Below, one piece after another: positions 40,545 to 50,142 of a stretch of 64,000 nucleotides of DNA. The number at the start of each line of letters is the position of its first letter. Within the stretch, counting starts at the first letter, position 1. The stretch lies in contig CP155577.1 in the NCBI GenBank assembly GCA_001306305.2, positions 3,021,501 through 3,085,500 of the forward strand, written 5' to 3'. The notes beneath the pieces were generated by a model. The model saw only the letters and a program-made list of their open reading frames with translations. It searched no databases and had not been told where the DNA came from. Source of the stretch: Citromicrobium bathyomarinum (GTDB lineage Bacteria > Pseudomonadota > Alphaproteobacteria > Sphingomonadales > Sphingomonadaceae). A program made the position numbers and the translations under genes.

Positions 40545-41236
40545 GGCCGCAGGTCCTGAATGCCGACGATGGTGCCGCTGCTCATCGTCCCGGCCTCACC
40601 CACGGGAGCGAGGTCGGTCTCCTCGGGCACCTGTTGCATTACGCACAGCGGATCGTCGAAATGGGCGATCGCTCCGGCAGGGACCAGCTCGGTATCCAGC
40701 GGCGGCTCGGCGATGACGCTCACTTCGCCGCCTTCATCGGCGACTGCCGAGGTAACGCAGCGAGCCACCGTGCGTCGTTCGAAGGTGCCCGCCGCCGCGC
40801 CGTCCGCATCCCATTTGAAGCCGATCAGGTCGCGCGGCGTCAGCACGAAGCCTGCGGGCAACCCGCTCAGCGTGAGCGTGGCATCGCCATCCGCATCCAC
40901 CGTCTGGCTCCACCCGGTCGCGGCACCGTCGAACGCGCCGCCGCCCGCCCGCGTCAGGTTCAACATGCCGTAAGCGTGGGCGACCGGGCGCGGGCGCGCA
41001 CTGTCGCCGCAATAGAACCGGCGAATGCGCCCCCGCAGCCGATCGATGAACGCGCTCCACAGATCCGCGCTGACCGGGTCGATCCGGTCGAGTTCCAGCC
41101 TGACGCCCCAAACCGGGAACCCGGCCTGCACCCCGCCTTGCCGTCCGCTCGCCTCCGGCGCGCCGTAATCGACCCGCTGGATCTCCAGCTTGACGCGGGC
41201 GATCCCGCTGGGGGTTTCGGGCAGAGGCAGGATCAT
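40541..41236 (-). CDS. Distal tail protein candidate, right prophage
   Basis: The 231-aa homologue of 25587-26282 is almost identical (LNLTRAGG for LSLARAGG, ATLTLSG for ATITLSG). Confidence 0.65.
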   Translation of the reverse strand: MILPLPETPSGIARVKLEIQRVDYGAPEASGRQGGVQAGFPVWGVRLELDRIDPVSADLWSAFIDRLRGRIRRFYCGDSARPRPVAHAYGMLNLTRAGGGAFDGAATGWSQTVDADGDATLTLSGLPAGFVLTPRDLIGFKWDADGAAAGTFERRTVARCVTSAVADEGGEVSVIAEPPLDTELVPAGAIAHFDDPLCVMQQVPEETDLAPVGEAGTMSSGTIVGIQDLRP

Positions 41237-43524
41237 GCCGCGCCTCCCGCCAGAAACCGCCGCTCCTGCGCATCGCGCACGGTGCCGACGATGGTCGTGG
41301 GCAGATCACGCTCCATCCGGTCGAGACGCGAATTGAGCCGCGCGATCGCCGCTGAATCCGCTCCCGTCGCATCGACCGGCATGTTGAAGGTGAACTGGTC
41401 GCCGCCGCTCTTCTGACCGCCGCCCCGGCCAAGCGCGCGGCGACTGTCGGAGTTGGACATGATGCCAAGGCCACCCGGCGCGGCGAAGGCCAGTTCCGGC
41501 CCCGCCTCGCCGACGATGCCGAATTGCCCTGTCGGAATCGTCCCGCCATCCGCGAACAGACCTGCGAAGCCTGACAGGAGCTTGGACAGGAAGCCGCCGC
41601 TGCGATCGCCACCAGCGCCCACCGCGCCAAACAGCGCGTTGGCGATCGGCGCGACGATCATCTGCTGCATCGCGATCCGCAGCAGGTCGGCGATGATCTG
41701 CTCGGTCATCGAGTGGAAGAGATCGCCCAGCGAGCCGAAGACATCGCCCAGCGATCGGGCGTTCATCAGCGCCTCGACCAGCCCGTCATTCAACGTCTCC
41801 AGCCCGCCGATCGCGATCCCGTCGATTGCCTCGTTGATCTGCTCGGGCGTCTTGTTGAGGTCGCGCAGGTAGCGATCGACCGTGGTCCCGTTGGCGCGGG
41901 CAACTTCCTCGCGCCGCCCCGCTGCGGTCGCGCGCTGGGCATCGAGCGCGATCTGCGCCACGGCCTTCGCGTTGTCGTCCGCCACTTGGCTATCGAGGAT
42001 CTGCTGAAGCTTCTGCTCCAGATAGCGTTCGTCCGCCTCCAGAAGCTTGAGTGCGATGGCCTTGCGCTCCGCCTCGGTGTCGGCCAGCGACAGCTGCACC
42101 TGAAGCGCCTCGGTCTCTGCCTCAAACCGGGCCTGCGCCAGCGCGGCGATCTCGCGCTCGATCTCCGCCGCGTAGGCGCGCTGGTCGAGCTGACCTTGCA
42201 GGCCGGTGTTCTTGCCCACCACGATCGTGCCGTCCGGATCGTCGGGCGTTTCCTTGCCCAGCAGCTCCTCGACCCGCTTGCGCAGCGCTTCCTTCTGCGT
42301 CTCGCTGAGCTTGCTCGCCTCGATCTCGGCCAGCCGCTGGTCACGCTCCAGCGTCAGCAGCTCCGCCTGGATGTCCGCGCGTTCTTCGGCGGTGTTCGCC
42401 AGCTGAAGCTTCGCCTGCAAGGTCTCGCGCTGGAGCTGCACGTCCTCGCCCTCGAACCGGGATTGCAGCTCGGCGGCGGTCGGCCCCTTCGGCGTGCGCG
42501 GTTTGCGGGTGCGGGTCTTCTTCGGATCGGGCCGGTTGAGGAAGCCCTCAAGCGCGTCCTTATCGCCGTCTAAGGCGGCCTCAAGGTCCTCGTAAACCTT
42601 CGCATTGAGCTGCTCGACATTGAGGTTGGCGACCGTGGAAAGAAGCTGGCCCAGCTTGTCGCCCGGCAGCGCGCCTTCCAGCGCCTGAAGCTGCTTGATC
42701 GCCGCCTCGGGAGAGAGGGTGCCGTCCAGCACGCCCTGGGCGATCTTCGCGGTGGGCGTGGAGCTGCGCTGAAGGCCCACGATCCCGCGCGCGCCCAGCT
42801 TCGGCACCGGAATGCCCGCGACGGTCATGATGCCGCCCTTTTCGTCCGCCGCGTCCTTCAGCGTGCGGCGCAGCTCCTGCGCCCGCTCGCGTGCCTGGAT
42901 CTGCCCGGCGACGGCCTGCGCGCGGGCGAGCGCCCACAGCGCGCTGGTCTGATCCTTGATCTTGCCGGTGGTCAGGTCGATCACGCTGCCCAGGATGCCC
43001 TGCGCATCGCCCATCGCGTGGCTGGAGAACTCGACCGCCTCCATCGCCTTCTCGGCTTCGAACAGCTTGCCGATGAACGGCGCTAGGACGATCACGCCCG
43101 CCGTGATCGCCATCCCCCACGGCCCACCGAGGAACGCGGCGAACTTGCTCGCCCCTCCGGTCGCGAGCTGGATCGCCTGGGTGACCTGCCCGATCTGCGA
43201 AGCGAAGATCTGAGTGGGCCGCGCGCCCATCGAATACATCGTCGCAATGTCGCCAACCTGATAGCTGAGCTGCTGCATCCCGGCCTTCTGGGCAGCCGAC
43301 GATGCCACCACCTTCGTGCCGCCCTGCTGGAAGCTGTCTCCCATTTTGGAGGCCTTGGCCCCCGTTTCCGTCAGCTCATTGCCAAGCCGATCCGCCTGCC
43401 CACGCGTCTGGTCGAGCTGGCCGCCCAGCTTCTTCGCGCGGCCCTCTGCCTTGTCGACGCCAGAGTTGAACTGCGCATCGTCCGTGCGCAGCGTCAGCAG
43501 GGCATCGCCGAGGTTCTCAGACAT
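41233..43524 (-). CDS. Tape measure protein, right prophage
   Basis: The 763-aa homologue of 23299-25590 has exactly the same length. The ends and the long coiled coil are nearly identical, while about residues 195-340 vary (ALARAQAVAGQIQARERAQE versus RLAEAKAAAGQMQARENVQE), a typical mosaic patch. Equal length implies equal tail length. Confidence 0.88.
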   Translation of the reverse strand: MSENLGDALLTLRTDDAQFNSGVDKAEGRAKKLGGQLDQTRGQADRLGNELTETGAKASKMGDSFQQGGTKVVASSAAQKAGMQQLSYQVGDIATMYSMGARPTQIFASQIGQVTQAIQLATGGASKFAAFLGGPWGMAITAGVIVLAPFIGKLFEAEKAMEAVEFSSHAMGDAQGILGSVIDLTTGKIKDQTSALWALARAQAVAGQIQARERAQELRRTLKDAADEKGGIMTVAGIPVPKLGARGIVGLQRSSTPTAKIAQGVLDGTLSPEAAIKQLQALEGALPGDKLGQLLSTVANLNVEQLNAKVYEDLEAALDGDKDALEGFLNRPDPKKTRTRKPRTPKGPTAAELQSRFEGEDVQLQRETLQAKLQLANTAEERADIQAELLTLERDQRLAEIEASKLSETQKEALRKRVEELLGKETPDDPDGTIVVGKNTGLQGQLDQRAYAAEIEREIAALAQARFEAETEALQVQLSLADTEAERKAIALKLLEADERYLEQKLQQILDSQVADDNAKAVAQIALDAQRATAAGRREEVARANGTTVDRYLRDLNKTPEQINEAIDGIAIGGLETLNDGLVEALMNARSLGDVFGSLGDLFHSMTEQIIADLLRIAMQQMIVAPIANALFGAVGAGGDRSGGFLSKLLSGFAGLFADGGTIPTGQFGIVGEAGPELAFAAPGGLGIMSNSDSRRALGRGGGQKSGGDQFTFNMPVDATGADSAAIARLNSRLDRMERDLPTTIVGTVRDAQERRFLAGGAA

Positions 43525-43873
43525 TGTCGGGCTCCGCCTTGGGAGGGCTCACGCGGATGCCGATGCCCGCGCCAGCGATGTCGCGCCGCGTTGCCGCCTT
43601 GGCGCGCCGGGGGCCGCGTGCGCGGTTGGTCAGCTCTTCCAGCAGCTCGCGCTTCACGTCTTCGTCGATCGTGCCGCTGCCCAGCGCCACGTCCTGGGCA
43701 CGCGCAAGGCGCTCACGCGCGTCGAGGCGCGGCATCATCGTCACGAACGCGCGAACAAGCCCGACAGGAAGCTCAGCCAGCCAGGCTTGCGGGTCTCCGC
43801 CGTAGAACCGCTGGAGCCGGGGGAGCTGTTCGCCCCAATCGATCCGAGCGCGCTCTCCATCTCCGGAGTCCAC
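43517..43873 (-). CDS. Tail assembly chaperone, -1 frame, right prophage
   Basis: The 118-aa frame overlaps the upstream chaperone gene by 133 bp. Its LQRFYGGDPQAWLAELPVGLVRAF is conservative against the left LVRFFGGSPLEWLESTPIGLVRAF, although the same DNA in the 0 frame diverges. The slip candidate CTCCCCC is at 43819-43825 on the complementary strand. The C-terminus is 11 residues shorter than on the left. Confidence 0.65.
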   Translation of the reverse strand: MDSGDGERARIDWGEQLPRLQRFYGGDPQAWLAELPVGLVRAFVTMMPRLDARERLARAQDVALGSGTIDEDVKRELLEELTNRARGPRRAKAATRRDIAGAGIGIRVSPPKAEPDNV

Positions 43874-44259
43874 GTCCCCGCCGCCTTGTGCATCGCTCCC
43901 GACACGGCGACGGCCCGCCGCATCAGGAGCGCGGTAAAAACATCCACCACCGACCAGCGCTGCGTGCCGCTCAGCTTGGCGAAGACGTCATCGGGCAGAT
44001 CGATCACCGCGCCGCGCACGATCGTATCGACCAGCTCCGCCAGCTCGGCAGAGCGCGTGTCCTGAGCGTCCTCGTCTTCGCCGGGGTCCGCCTTTTGCAG
44101 CGCCTGCACGCGATCGACCCAGCGCACGAAGCGGTGGCTCTCGATCACGCTCAGCTCGTCGGGCGATCGGATGAAGTACCGCTGGCCGTCGATCGCGATG
44201 AAATTGCGCGTGGTCAGCGTGTCGAGGTCGAGCAGCGGCGCGGGGCTGGCCTGGTCCAT
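43741..44259 (-). CDS. Tail assembly chaperone, upstream frame, right prophage
   Basis: The 172-aa homologue of 22531-23049 is near-identical up to about residue 147, after which the sequence is different (SGSTAETRKPGWLSFLSGLFARS), ending in a similar FARS. Confidence 0.75.
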   Translation of the reverse strand: MDQASPAPLLDLDTLTTRNFIAIDGQRYFIRSPDELSVIESHRFVRWVDRVQALQKADPGEDEDAQDTRSAELAELVDTIVRGAVIDLPDDVFAKLSGTQRWSVVDVFTALLMRRAVAVSGAMHKAAGTWTPEMESALGSIGANSSPGSSGSTAETRKPGWLSFLSGLFARS

Positions 44260-44290
44260 GATCGGCTCTCCGGTCTAGAGGTCGGGTGGA

Positions 44291-44899
44291 TCAGGCGAGC
44301 GCGGCAGCGTTGCCAGCGAGGATGTAGCCGAAGCGTTCGTCTTCGCTCACGCCCTCGCTCAGGTCCTCCAGCGCGGTCATCTCCAGCCGCAGCGAAGCGC
44401 CGGTGCCACCCTTCTTGAACACCGGTTCCGGGCTGCCGCTGTCGTAGCAGCGCGGCACACAGTACTGGAGCGGGAACGCCTCGTCGTAGGGCGACAGGCC
44501 CCGCGCGATCAGCGCGAATTCACGGGTGCGGCCCACGCTCTGCGAAAGGCCGATCTTCTTGAACCCCATCGAGCCCGAACCCGCCGCCGTGGTGGTGATC
44601 GGATTGCCGTTGAGGACGTGGCTGTAGGCCTCCAGGCTGAGATCGAGGATGTTGACCCGGAACATCAGGTCTTCTTCGTCGAGGCTCGCCTTGACCGGGC
44701 CGGTCGCGCCGTCCGTGCGAACCTTGGAGAACGTCTTGGAGTGGCTGACGGTCACCCCGCCGACTTCGTAAGACCGGGTTCCGTTGGTGCCCAGCAGCGT
44801 CCAGCCCGCGCCGGGCGATTCGTCCAGCGTGGGGAACGCGGTGCCGACATCGGCGATGTACACCGTCAGCGGGGCGCAGATGATTTCGAAGGGAGTCAT
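44291..44899 (-). CDS. Major tail (tube) protein, right prophage
   Basis: The 202-aa protein appears identical to the left tube protein (21891-22499), including AGGAG upstream. Identity here against divergence in neighbouring connectors shows mosaic exchange. Confidence 0.75.
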   Translation of the reverse strand: MTPFEIICAPLTVYIADVGTAFPTLDESPGAGWTLLGTNGTRSYEVGGVTVSHSKTFSKVRTDGATGPVKASLDEEDLMFRVNILDLSLEAYSHVLNGNPITTTAAGSGSMGFKKIGLSQSVGRTREFALIARGLSPYDEAFPLQYCVPRCYDSGSPEPVFKKGGTGASLRLEMTALEDLSEGVSEDERFGYILAGNAAALA

Positions 44900-44911
44900 G
44901 GCGAAGGTCTC

Positions 44912-45340
44912 CTAGGGTTGGACTTGAGTGAGGCCGTGCAGGGCCTGAAAGGACTGGAAGTGGCGCGGCCATTTGGTGCCCGGCTCACGGCCCTGGGCAG
45001 AGCCGCCCGCCGGGTTGACCCAGTGGATCAGGACGCCGCCGTAGATCCCGCGCTTGAGGTGGCGCAGACCGCGCGCGGCGATCCGCATCAGCACCCCGGC
45101 CTCGCGCGGGGTCGCACCGAAGGTGAAAAGGTCGATCCGCTGGGTGTCGTGGTCGTTCTCGCTCTCGGCGGTCAGCGAGACGCCGCCGCTCGACTTCAGC
45201 ACGATCGCACCGCGCGGCATGGCGGCGGTCTCGGCAGCAGGCAGCTCGCCCGCGAAGACGCGGCCCCCGATCGCGGAGAGCGGCGCGTAGTCCAGCAGGT
45301 AGGCGCGCAGGCCCGCTTCCAGATCGGCCGGTTCGCTCAT
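44912..45340 (-). CDS. Tail terminator-like protein, right prophage
   Basis: The 142-aa homologue of 21447-21878 differs in the first 35 residues (LRAYLLDYAPLSAIGGRVF) and around residue 95, and is one residue shorter. DUF3168-type features are kept. Confidence 0.7.
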   Translation of the reverse strand: MSEPADLEAGLRAYLLDYAPLSAIGGRVFAGELPAAETAAMPRGAIVLKSSGGVSLTAESENDHDTQRIDLFTFGATPREAGVLMRIAARGLRHLKRGIYGGVLIHWVNPAGGSAQGREPGTKWPRHFQSFQALHGLTQVQP

Positions 45341-45840
45341 TTCTTGCCGCCTGTCGCTGGCGGCAGATCGGGACCTTCCATCGCCTCAAATGCCGCCTTC
45401 ACATTCTTGGCGAGTTCGGGGTATCGTGTGTCCGCTGCAGGCCGCAGGTAGGGCCGCGCAGGCACTACGATCTCGTGCGGCTTCGTCTTCGGCAAATTGG
45501 CTGCCTCGGGATCGTCCTTGGAAACGAAGACAGCCATCCCGCCGTCGACGATCTTGTAAGGCGTGCCCCCCGGGTGCTCGATCGTGCCGCCGAGTTCGTG
45601 GATGCGGGCATACTTGACGCCCTTCGATCCCCACGTTCCCTCGACACCATTCGCGACGACGGTTGCGCCTTCCGCGATGTCGATCGATCCTTCGAGAACG
45701 CCGGTGCGATTGAGCCAGGCGTGATCGTTCTTCGCGTCTTGGACGCACAGCGCCATCGTGCCGTTGACGCCCGCGATCTGCGCGCGGCGCATCTTGGCGC
45801 TGAGCGCATCGCCGTTCCACTTGAGGGACTGCTCGGCCAT
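45337..45840 (-). CDS. HK97 gp10-like head-tail joining protein, right prophage
   Basis: The 167-aa homologue shares the first 80 or so residues with the left copy, but the C-terminal half is different and longer (ARIHELGGTIEHPGGTPYKI, PARPYLRPAADTRYPE). It still has the RP-x-LRPA motif, so a homologous segment was exchanged. Confidence 0.75.
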   Translation of the reverse strand: MAEQSLKWNGDALSAKMRRAQIAGVNGTMALCVQDAKNDHAWLNRTGVLEGSIDIAEGATVVANGVEGTWGSKGVKYARIHELGGTIEHPGGTPYKIVDGGMAVFVSKDDPEAANLPKTKPHEIVVPARPYLRPAADTRYPELAKNVKAAFEAMEGPDLPPATGGKK

Positions 45841-45977
45841 TACCCGGCGACCCAATTTGCGAGCTGCACCAGCGCGACGATAGCCGGGAGCGAGAGTGCC
45901 CCGGTCAGGATGAGGAGGCCGCAACCGGGCTCGCGCTCGGTCGGCCATTCGGTTGCGGGATCGGTCTGCTTCACCAT
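45840..45977 (-). CDS. Small membrane protein, 45 aa, right prophage
   Basis: This gene occupies the slot of the 52-aa left protein but is unrelated in sequence: a polar N-terminus with TEWPTEREPG then one hydrophobic segment (about 19-43). Coupled by TGATG-type overlaps on both sides. Function unknown. Confidence 0.55.
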   Translation of the reverse strand: MVKQTDPATEWPTEREPGCGLLILTGALSLPAIVALVQLANWVAG

Positions 45978-46324
45978 CACCCGATCCTCTGAAGCGCGGC
46001 TTCGATGTGCGTGTGCTTGAACTGCGGCGGGCCTTCGACCTTCAGCCGACCGGGGATCAAAACGGTGCCTTTGCGGTCGCTGATCGCGGTGATGACATCG
46101 CCCTCGGCAACGTCGGCGCCCTTCGCGAAGATCACGCGCGCGTCCTCGATCATCGCGGTCTTTGCCCCGTCCACCAGCTCGCGGCTCGCCTTCGACCAAG
46201 CGAAGCACGGCAGCGCCGCGTGCAGCGTCTCGAACTGCGGTGCGGGCTTGCCGCCCCAGGCATCCTTGCCCGTCGCCTGATCGCGCTCGATCGCGGCGCG
46301 CATGGTGAGCCGCTGCGCGATCAT
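45977..46324 (-). CDS. Head-tail adaptor (head closure) protein, right prophage
   Basis: The 115-aa homologue of 20508-20855 has few changes (HAALP for HEALP, VDGAKTA for ADGGKTA). Confidence 0.7.
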   Translation of the reverse strand: MIAQRLTMRAAIERDQATGKDAWGGKPAPQFETLHAALPCFAWSKASRELVDGAKTAMIEDARVIFAKGADVAEGDVITAISDRKGTVLIPGRLKVEGPPQFKHTHIEAALQRIG

Positions 46325-46515
46325 CGCGGACGCCTGCGAAGGCCGAGGATGAGATCGACCAGCATCCCGATCAGGAGCAGAGTCGCGGCTAGCGGCCAGA
46401 TGATCGCAATGACGATCGCAGCCGCCCAAGTGCTCGCCTGATAGTGACCCCAAGGGGCACTAAGAAAGAGCACAATTGCCGCGCCGAGAAGGTAGAGGAT
46501 GGCGGGTGCGATCAA
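46321..46515 (-). CDS. Small two-span membrane protein, right prophage
   Basis: The 64-aa homologue of 20317-20511 also starts with TTG in a TTGA overlap. Conservative substitutions inside the membrane segments support real protein selection. Confidence 0.55.
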   Translation of the reverse strand: MIAPAILYLLGAAIVLFLSAPWGHYQASTWAAAIVIAIIWPLAATLLLIGMLVDLILGLRRRPR

Positions 46516-47078
46516 GCCATCACCATCCCGCGCCGGTCGGCCAGCGTCTGCATGATCGCCTCGCGATCGGCGGCGATGTCGCCCGACAGCGTGAACGAAT
46601 AATCGCCCGCCTTCTCGCTCTTCAGCCCGCCGCGATAGGAGAGGTCGAGCTGGATCAGCTTGATCGTCGCCTCCTCGCGCGCGGCGGCGTTGGCCTGCGG
46701 CGTGTAGGTCACCTCGACCAGCGGAGCCCAGTAGTGCGATCCGTTCGGGCCGCTGGTCAGGCGCAGCAACGTGCGGCCATCGTGCAGCAGCTCGAAATCG
46801 TCGGCGTCCAGCGTGGTGCGATCGCCATCCGCGCCGGAGTTACCCGGATTGCGTTCGACGATCGAAATCGGCAGCGCGGCGTCGGCAGGCCTGACCAAGC
46901 GCAGGTGGCGCATCGTGCTCGATGCCGGTTCACCCGGATCGCCGATCTTGACCGTCGTCTCCCCGATCGGGCCGAAACGCCCGTCAAGCTCGGCGGTGAT
47001 CGCATCGATCATCGCTTGCAGCTCGGCGTCCGGCAGATCGCTCGCCGTGCGTTCCTTGACCCGATCGAGGAGCGACAT
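46512..47078 (-). CDS. Head-tail connector candidate, right prophage
   Basis: The 188-aa homologue of 19754-20320 has only a few changes (ALPISIVE for AQPITIVE, MQTLADR for LKTLEDR). Confidence 0.65.
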   Translation of the reverse strand: MSLLDRVKERTASDLPDAELQAMIDAITAELDGRFGPIGETTVKIGDPGEPASSTMRHLRLVRPADAALPISIVERNPGNSGADGDRTTLDADDFELLHDGRTLLRLTSGPNGSHYWAPLVEVTYTPQANAAAREEATIKLIQLDLSYRGGLKSEKAGDYSFTLSGDIAADREAIMQTLADRRGMVMA

Positions 47079-47308
47079 CAGGCCGCTTCCTCGGCCTGCG
47101 CGTCGGAGTCGGCAGCCGCCTCGGGCAGCGCCTCCTGACGCACCAAAATGTCCTGGTCGGCATCGGCGTGAAAGATCAGCTGCGATTGCGGAGGCACCAC
47201 ACCAAGCTGCGAATAGCGCTCACCGCCGACCGGCTCGCCATCCTTCAGCGGGAAGGCGAGCACGGCAGCCGGGTGGTCGCCGGTGGTGACGGTGACGGTG
47301 GTGGTCAC
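47078..47308 (-). CDS. Small head protein candidate, 76 aa, right prophage
   Basis: Homologue of 19521-19754. The N-terminal 35 residues match; the rest diverges (VVPPQSQLIFHADADQDILVRQEAL) but keeps the acidic end. Confidence 0.6.
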   Translation of the reverse strand: MTTTVTVTTGDHPAAVLAFPLKDGEPVGGERYSQLGVVPPQSQLIFHADADQDILVRQEALPEAAADSDAQAEEAA

Positions 47309-47904
47309 GCCGCGTCTCCGGTCGCGGCGGCTTCGTCATCGGTGGAACCGACCAGCGCCTTGGCGGCGGCGATCGAGCTGCCCCAGTCGAAGGTGCTGGC
47401 CAGCCCCTCGATCTGGGGCCGGTTGGCGAGGTCGACGGCGGCAAGGCCAGCGACCCCAGCGATGCCCGCCCCGATCAGGGCCTTGGCGGTCGCCGGGCCG
47501 ATACCGTCGATGTCGGTCAGCTCGGGCGCTTTCGCCGTGCCTTCATCGGCGGCGGCGGCGATGCCATCGCCCAGCTTGATCACCTTGTCCTCCGGCACCT
47601 TCACGGCCTTGTTCGGCGGAGGCGGCGCGCCCTTGTTCGGGGGCGGCGGGGCGCTCTTGTTGGGCGGGGCGGGCTCGCCCTTGTTCGGCGGCGGCGGCGC
47701 GGCCTTTGTTCCGCCCTTCACGCTGGCCTTCTTGCCACCGGGCAGCTTGCCGTCCTTCAGGCCGAACATCTCGCACGCCGATTGGGGAATGATCGTGCCC
47801 TCGTTGGCGTAGAGGATCGCGGCTTCATCATGGCCTGCCGGGACGAGGGCCTGCCTGTCGGCGGTGAGGTAAAGCCGCTGGGCGGCGATCTGGTGCTTGG
47901 GCAT
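47305..47904 (-). CDS. Pro-rich repeat protein with helix-hairpin-helix, right prophage
   Basis: The 199-aa homologue of 18925-19524 has four Pro/Asn/Lys units with other substitutions (EPAPPNKSAPPPPNK) and the same C-terminal HhH. Sequence upstream of the ATG is unrelated to the left prophage, confirming the start. Confidence 0.65.
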   Translation of the reverse strand: MPKHQIAAQRLYLTADRQALVPAGHDEAAILYANEGTIIPQSACEMFGLKDGKLPGGKKASVKGGTKAAPPPPNKGEPAPPNKSAPPPPNKGAPPPPNKAVKVPEDKVIKLGDGIAAAADEGTAKAPELTDIDGIGPATAKALIGAGIAGVAGLAAVDLANRPQIEGLASTFDWGSSIAAAKALVGSTDDEAAATGDAA

Positions 47905-47956
47905 TTCAGGCGTCTCCTGGTTGAGATGGAGGGTGGTCGGTCGGGGTGGTCTGCCC

Positions 47957-48508
47957 TCACTGGGTCTCGTAGAAATCGACCAGCACGCCGCTGCCATCGA
48001 GCGCGCTGTTGAGCGTCACCGTGTTGGCGCTGAGCGTGTCGAGCGACGTCGCCACCGTGGGCCGCGTGGCTTCGCGCACATTGTCGAAGAAGGCGGCGAT
48101 CGCCGTGTCGCGGTTCAGGCGCACCGGCAGGCCGATCTTCGCGCCCAGGCCGATGCGGACCCGCTCGGTGTTGGCGGTGTCGTAGGGCGGCAGGGTGATT
48201 GCGGTGACCTCCGCGAAGGCGCGATTGCCCGCGACCAGCGTTGCGCCGTTGAGGGCGATCGTCTCGCTGATGATCGCGCCGTCCAGATCGAAGCCTTCGA
48301 TCACGACGTTGCCGCTTACGTTGGCGTCGTTGCCCTTGACGGTCACGTTGCGCGCGACGTCGGGCTGGCCGTCGAGATTGGCGGCGAGCACTTCGGTGTC
48401 CTCGGCAGCATCGAGCGCGGTGTCGGCGAGTAAGTCGGCATCGCCACCGAGCGCGATCGCCGCTGCCTCGAACGTGCGGATGCGAACCTGCGAACCTGCG
48501 ATTTTCAT
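47957..48508 (-). CDS. Putative head decoration protein, right prophage
   Basis: The 183-aa homologue of 18320-18871 has the same length with scattered changes (LLADTALDAAEDTEVLAANLDG). AGGAG upstream. Confidence 0.6.
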   Translation of the reverse strand: MKIAGSQVRIRTFEAAAIALGGDADLLADTALDAAEDTEVLAANLDGQPDVARNVTVKGNDANVSGNVVIEGFDLDGAIISETIALNGATLVAGNRAFAEVTAITLPPYDTANTERVRIGLGAKIGLPVRLNRDTAIAAFFDNVREATRPTVATSLDTLSANTVTLNSALDGSGVLVDFYETQ

Positions 48509-48653
48509 GTGAGTGTCTCCTGAAGCTCTGGGAGAGGCCTGGCTGCCGGGCGGGAAAGCCGGGCCTCACCAAGAGCCGGGACGGATCGGGGATCATCGAC
48601 CCGCCCCGACTGGAGCGGCGACCGGGCGGACGCGGCCCGATCGCCGGAGGCGG
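48509..48653 (-). other. GC-rich intergenic stretch after capsid gene, right prophage
   Basis: This is the counterpart of 18175-18319, 145 bp and strongly conserved. No gene seen. Confidence 0.4.
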
Positions 48654-49979
48654 CTAGTTCTGGAGGTCGACCTCGCTGAAGGCGCTGGGGCGATAGACCG
48701 GCAGCGCCTCACGGATGTCGCCACGCACCGTGCGCTTGCCCTCTGCGAACTGGGCGTTGACGTAGCCGACCTGAATGTCGACGCCGCGGCGCTCGACCAG
48801 CTCGATATACGGAGCCAGGAAGCTGCCGGTCATGCCCCGACCCTGGCCCATCGGCTCGTACTGAACGACGCCGAGGCCCCAGAGACGCTCCGGCCCCGCT
48901 TCGGTGGGCGCGCCGAAAATGTAGACGCCGTCTGCGGTCCGCGTCAGGCGGATTTCCTGCCAGTCGAGCGGATGGATAAGGTGGTGCGTCGGCATCGCGC
49001 GCCCGTTGACGCGGACTTTGGTCATCGCCTTGAAGAAGGCGTCCATCACCGGGCCGGCACCCTTCGCCTGGGTGAGGATGCCCGGAGTGTTGAAGATCCC
49101 GCGCAGCTCGGGTGCAGTGCCAGTACCCACACCGACCTGCCGGTCCAGCTCCTGCCGGATGCCGAAGGGCAGGCGATTGTTGATGTAGCCTTCGATCAGC
49201 GGAACGTCTTCGAACTGCTCGTCGGTGACCGGAATGCTGTCCGTGATCTTGCGCACGTCGCTGGTCCGCTCGGTGAAAGCGAACGCGCTTTCCTTGTACG
49301 TCCCGCCTTCGGCAGTCGCACCTGCGCCGTGCGTGCGGGTGGTTTCCTCCATGTACTTCACGACATCCTTGCTGGTCCGGTTGACCGGCAGGATGTCGAT
49401 CAGCTGCACAGGGCGGGTCGGCATTTCGACAAAGCCCGGCATCCGGATGCTTTCGGGCGCGAAGCCCGAGGTGGTCGACATCAGCGCCTTGCTGCCAATC
49501 GTCTCGCCGCGTGCGCCGCGTGCGAGGTAATCAGACGCAAGCGCCTTTTCGAACGGCAAGACCACATGCCCGTGACATCCGTTGCCGATCCAATCCTTGA
49601 ACTGCTTGGTCTCGATCGCCTGCTCGCCGATCGACTTGAACTGGCCCTGGTTGGCGGGCAGCCCACCCTGGCCACCAGCACCGGGCAGCGGGAAGTTGCG
49701 CAGGCCCTTTTCGCGCGCTTCGTAGTTCTGCGCCGCCTTCTCGGCACCGCGCAGCGTGTCGATGTGCTCGCCCAGCTCGTTGGCCTCGGCGTCCTTCTGC
49801 TTGAACTTCTCGGCCACCGCGACCGAGCCTTTGACGTTGTCGCCGAAGAAGGTGACCTTATTGAAGTCGAGGCTGCCGTCGTCGGCTTTCGCCTCCGTCA
49901 GCACCTTGCCCATCTCGTCCTGGATGGTGGCGAGCTTTTCCTCCGCCTGCTTGAGCGAGAGATCCTTGATACCGGCCAT
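48654..49979 (-). CDS. Major capsid protein, HK97 fold, right prophage
   Basis: The 441-aa homologue of 16852-18174 is one of the more diverged pairs: differences run through the scaffold part (TEAKADDGSLDFNKVTFFGD) and the mature part (IGNGCHGHVVLPFEKAL). N-terminal 20 residues and several blocks (FEDVPLIEGYINNRLPF) are identical. RBS GGAG. Confidence 0.88.
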   Translation of the reverse strand: MAGIKDLSLKQAEEKLATIQDEMGKVLTEAKADDGSLDFNKVTFFGDNVKGSVAVAEKFKQKDAEANELGEHIDTLRGAEKAAQNYEAREKGLRNFPLPGAGGQGGLPANQGQFKSIGEQAIETKQFKDWIGNGCHGHVVLPFEKALASDYLARGARGETIGSKALMSTTSGFAPESIRMPGFVEMPTRPVQLIDILPVNRTSKDVVKYMEETTRTHGAGATAEGGTYKESAFAFTERTSDVRKITDSIPVTDEQFEDVPLIEGYINNRLPFGIRQELDRQVGVGTGTAPELRGIFNTPGILTQAKGAGPVMDAFFKAMTKVRVNGRAMPTHHLIHPLDWQEIRLTRTADGVYIFGAPTEAGPERLWGLGVVQYEPMGQGRGMTGSFLAPYIELVERRGVDIQVGYVNAQFAEGKRTVRGDIREALPVYRPSAFSEVDLQN

Positions 49980-50034
49980 TGCGTTGTCTCCGTGTGAATT
50001 ACGAAGACCGCTTTGCCGATGGTGCCGAAGTGGA

Positions 50035-50058
50035 GGGACCCGGAACGCGTTCCTGTGG
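50035..50058 (-). promoter_or_regulatory. Conserved dyad block before the capsid gene, right prophage
   Basis: Third copy of the 24-bp block, dyad GGAACGCGTTCC at 50042-50053, same flanks as at 16773 and same distance to the capsid ATG to within 1-2 bp. Likely target of the Mor-like activator. Confidence 0.65.
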
Positions 50059-50142
50059 CCGGGGTGCGGCGCAGGTGGCGGGTTGCATCCGGACTAGAGC
50101 GATTGGCTTGATCTGGCAAACCCGATCGCGGAAACAGTCGCA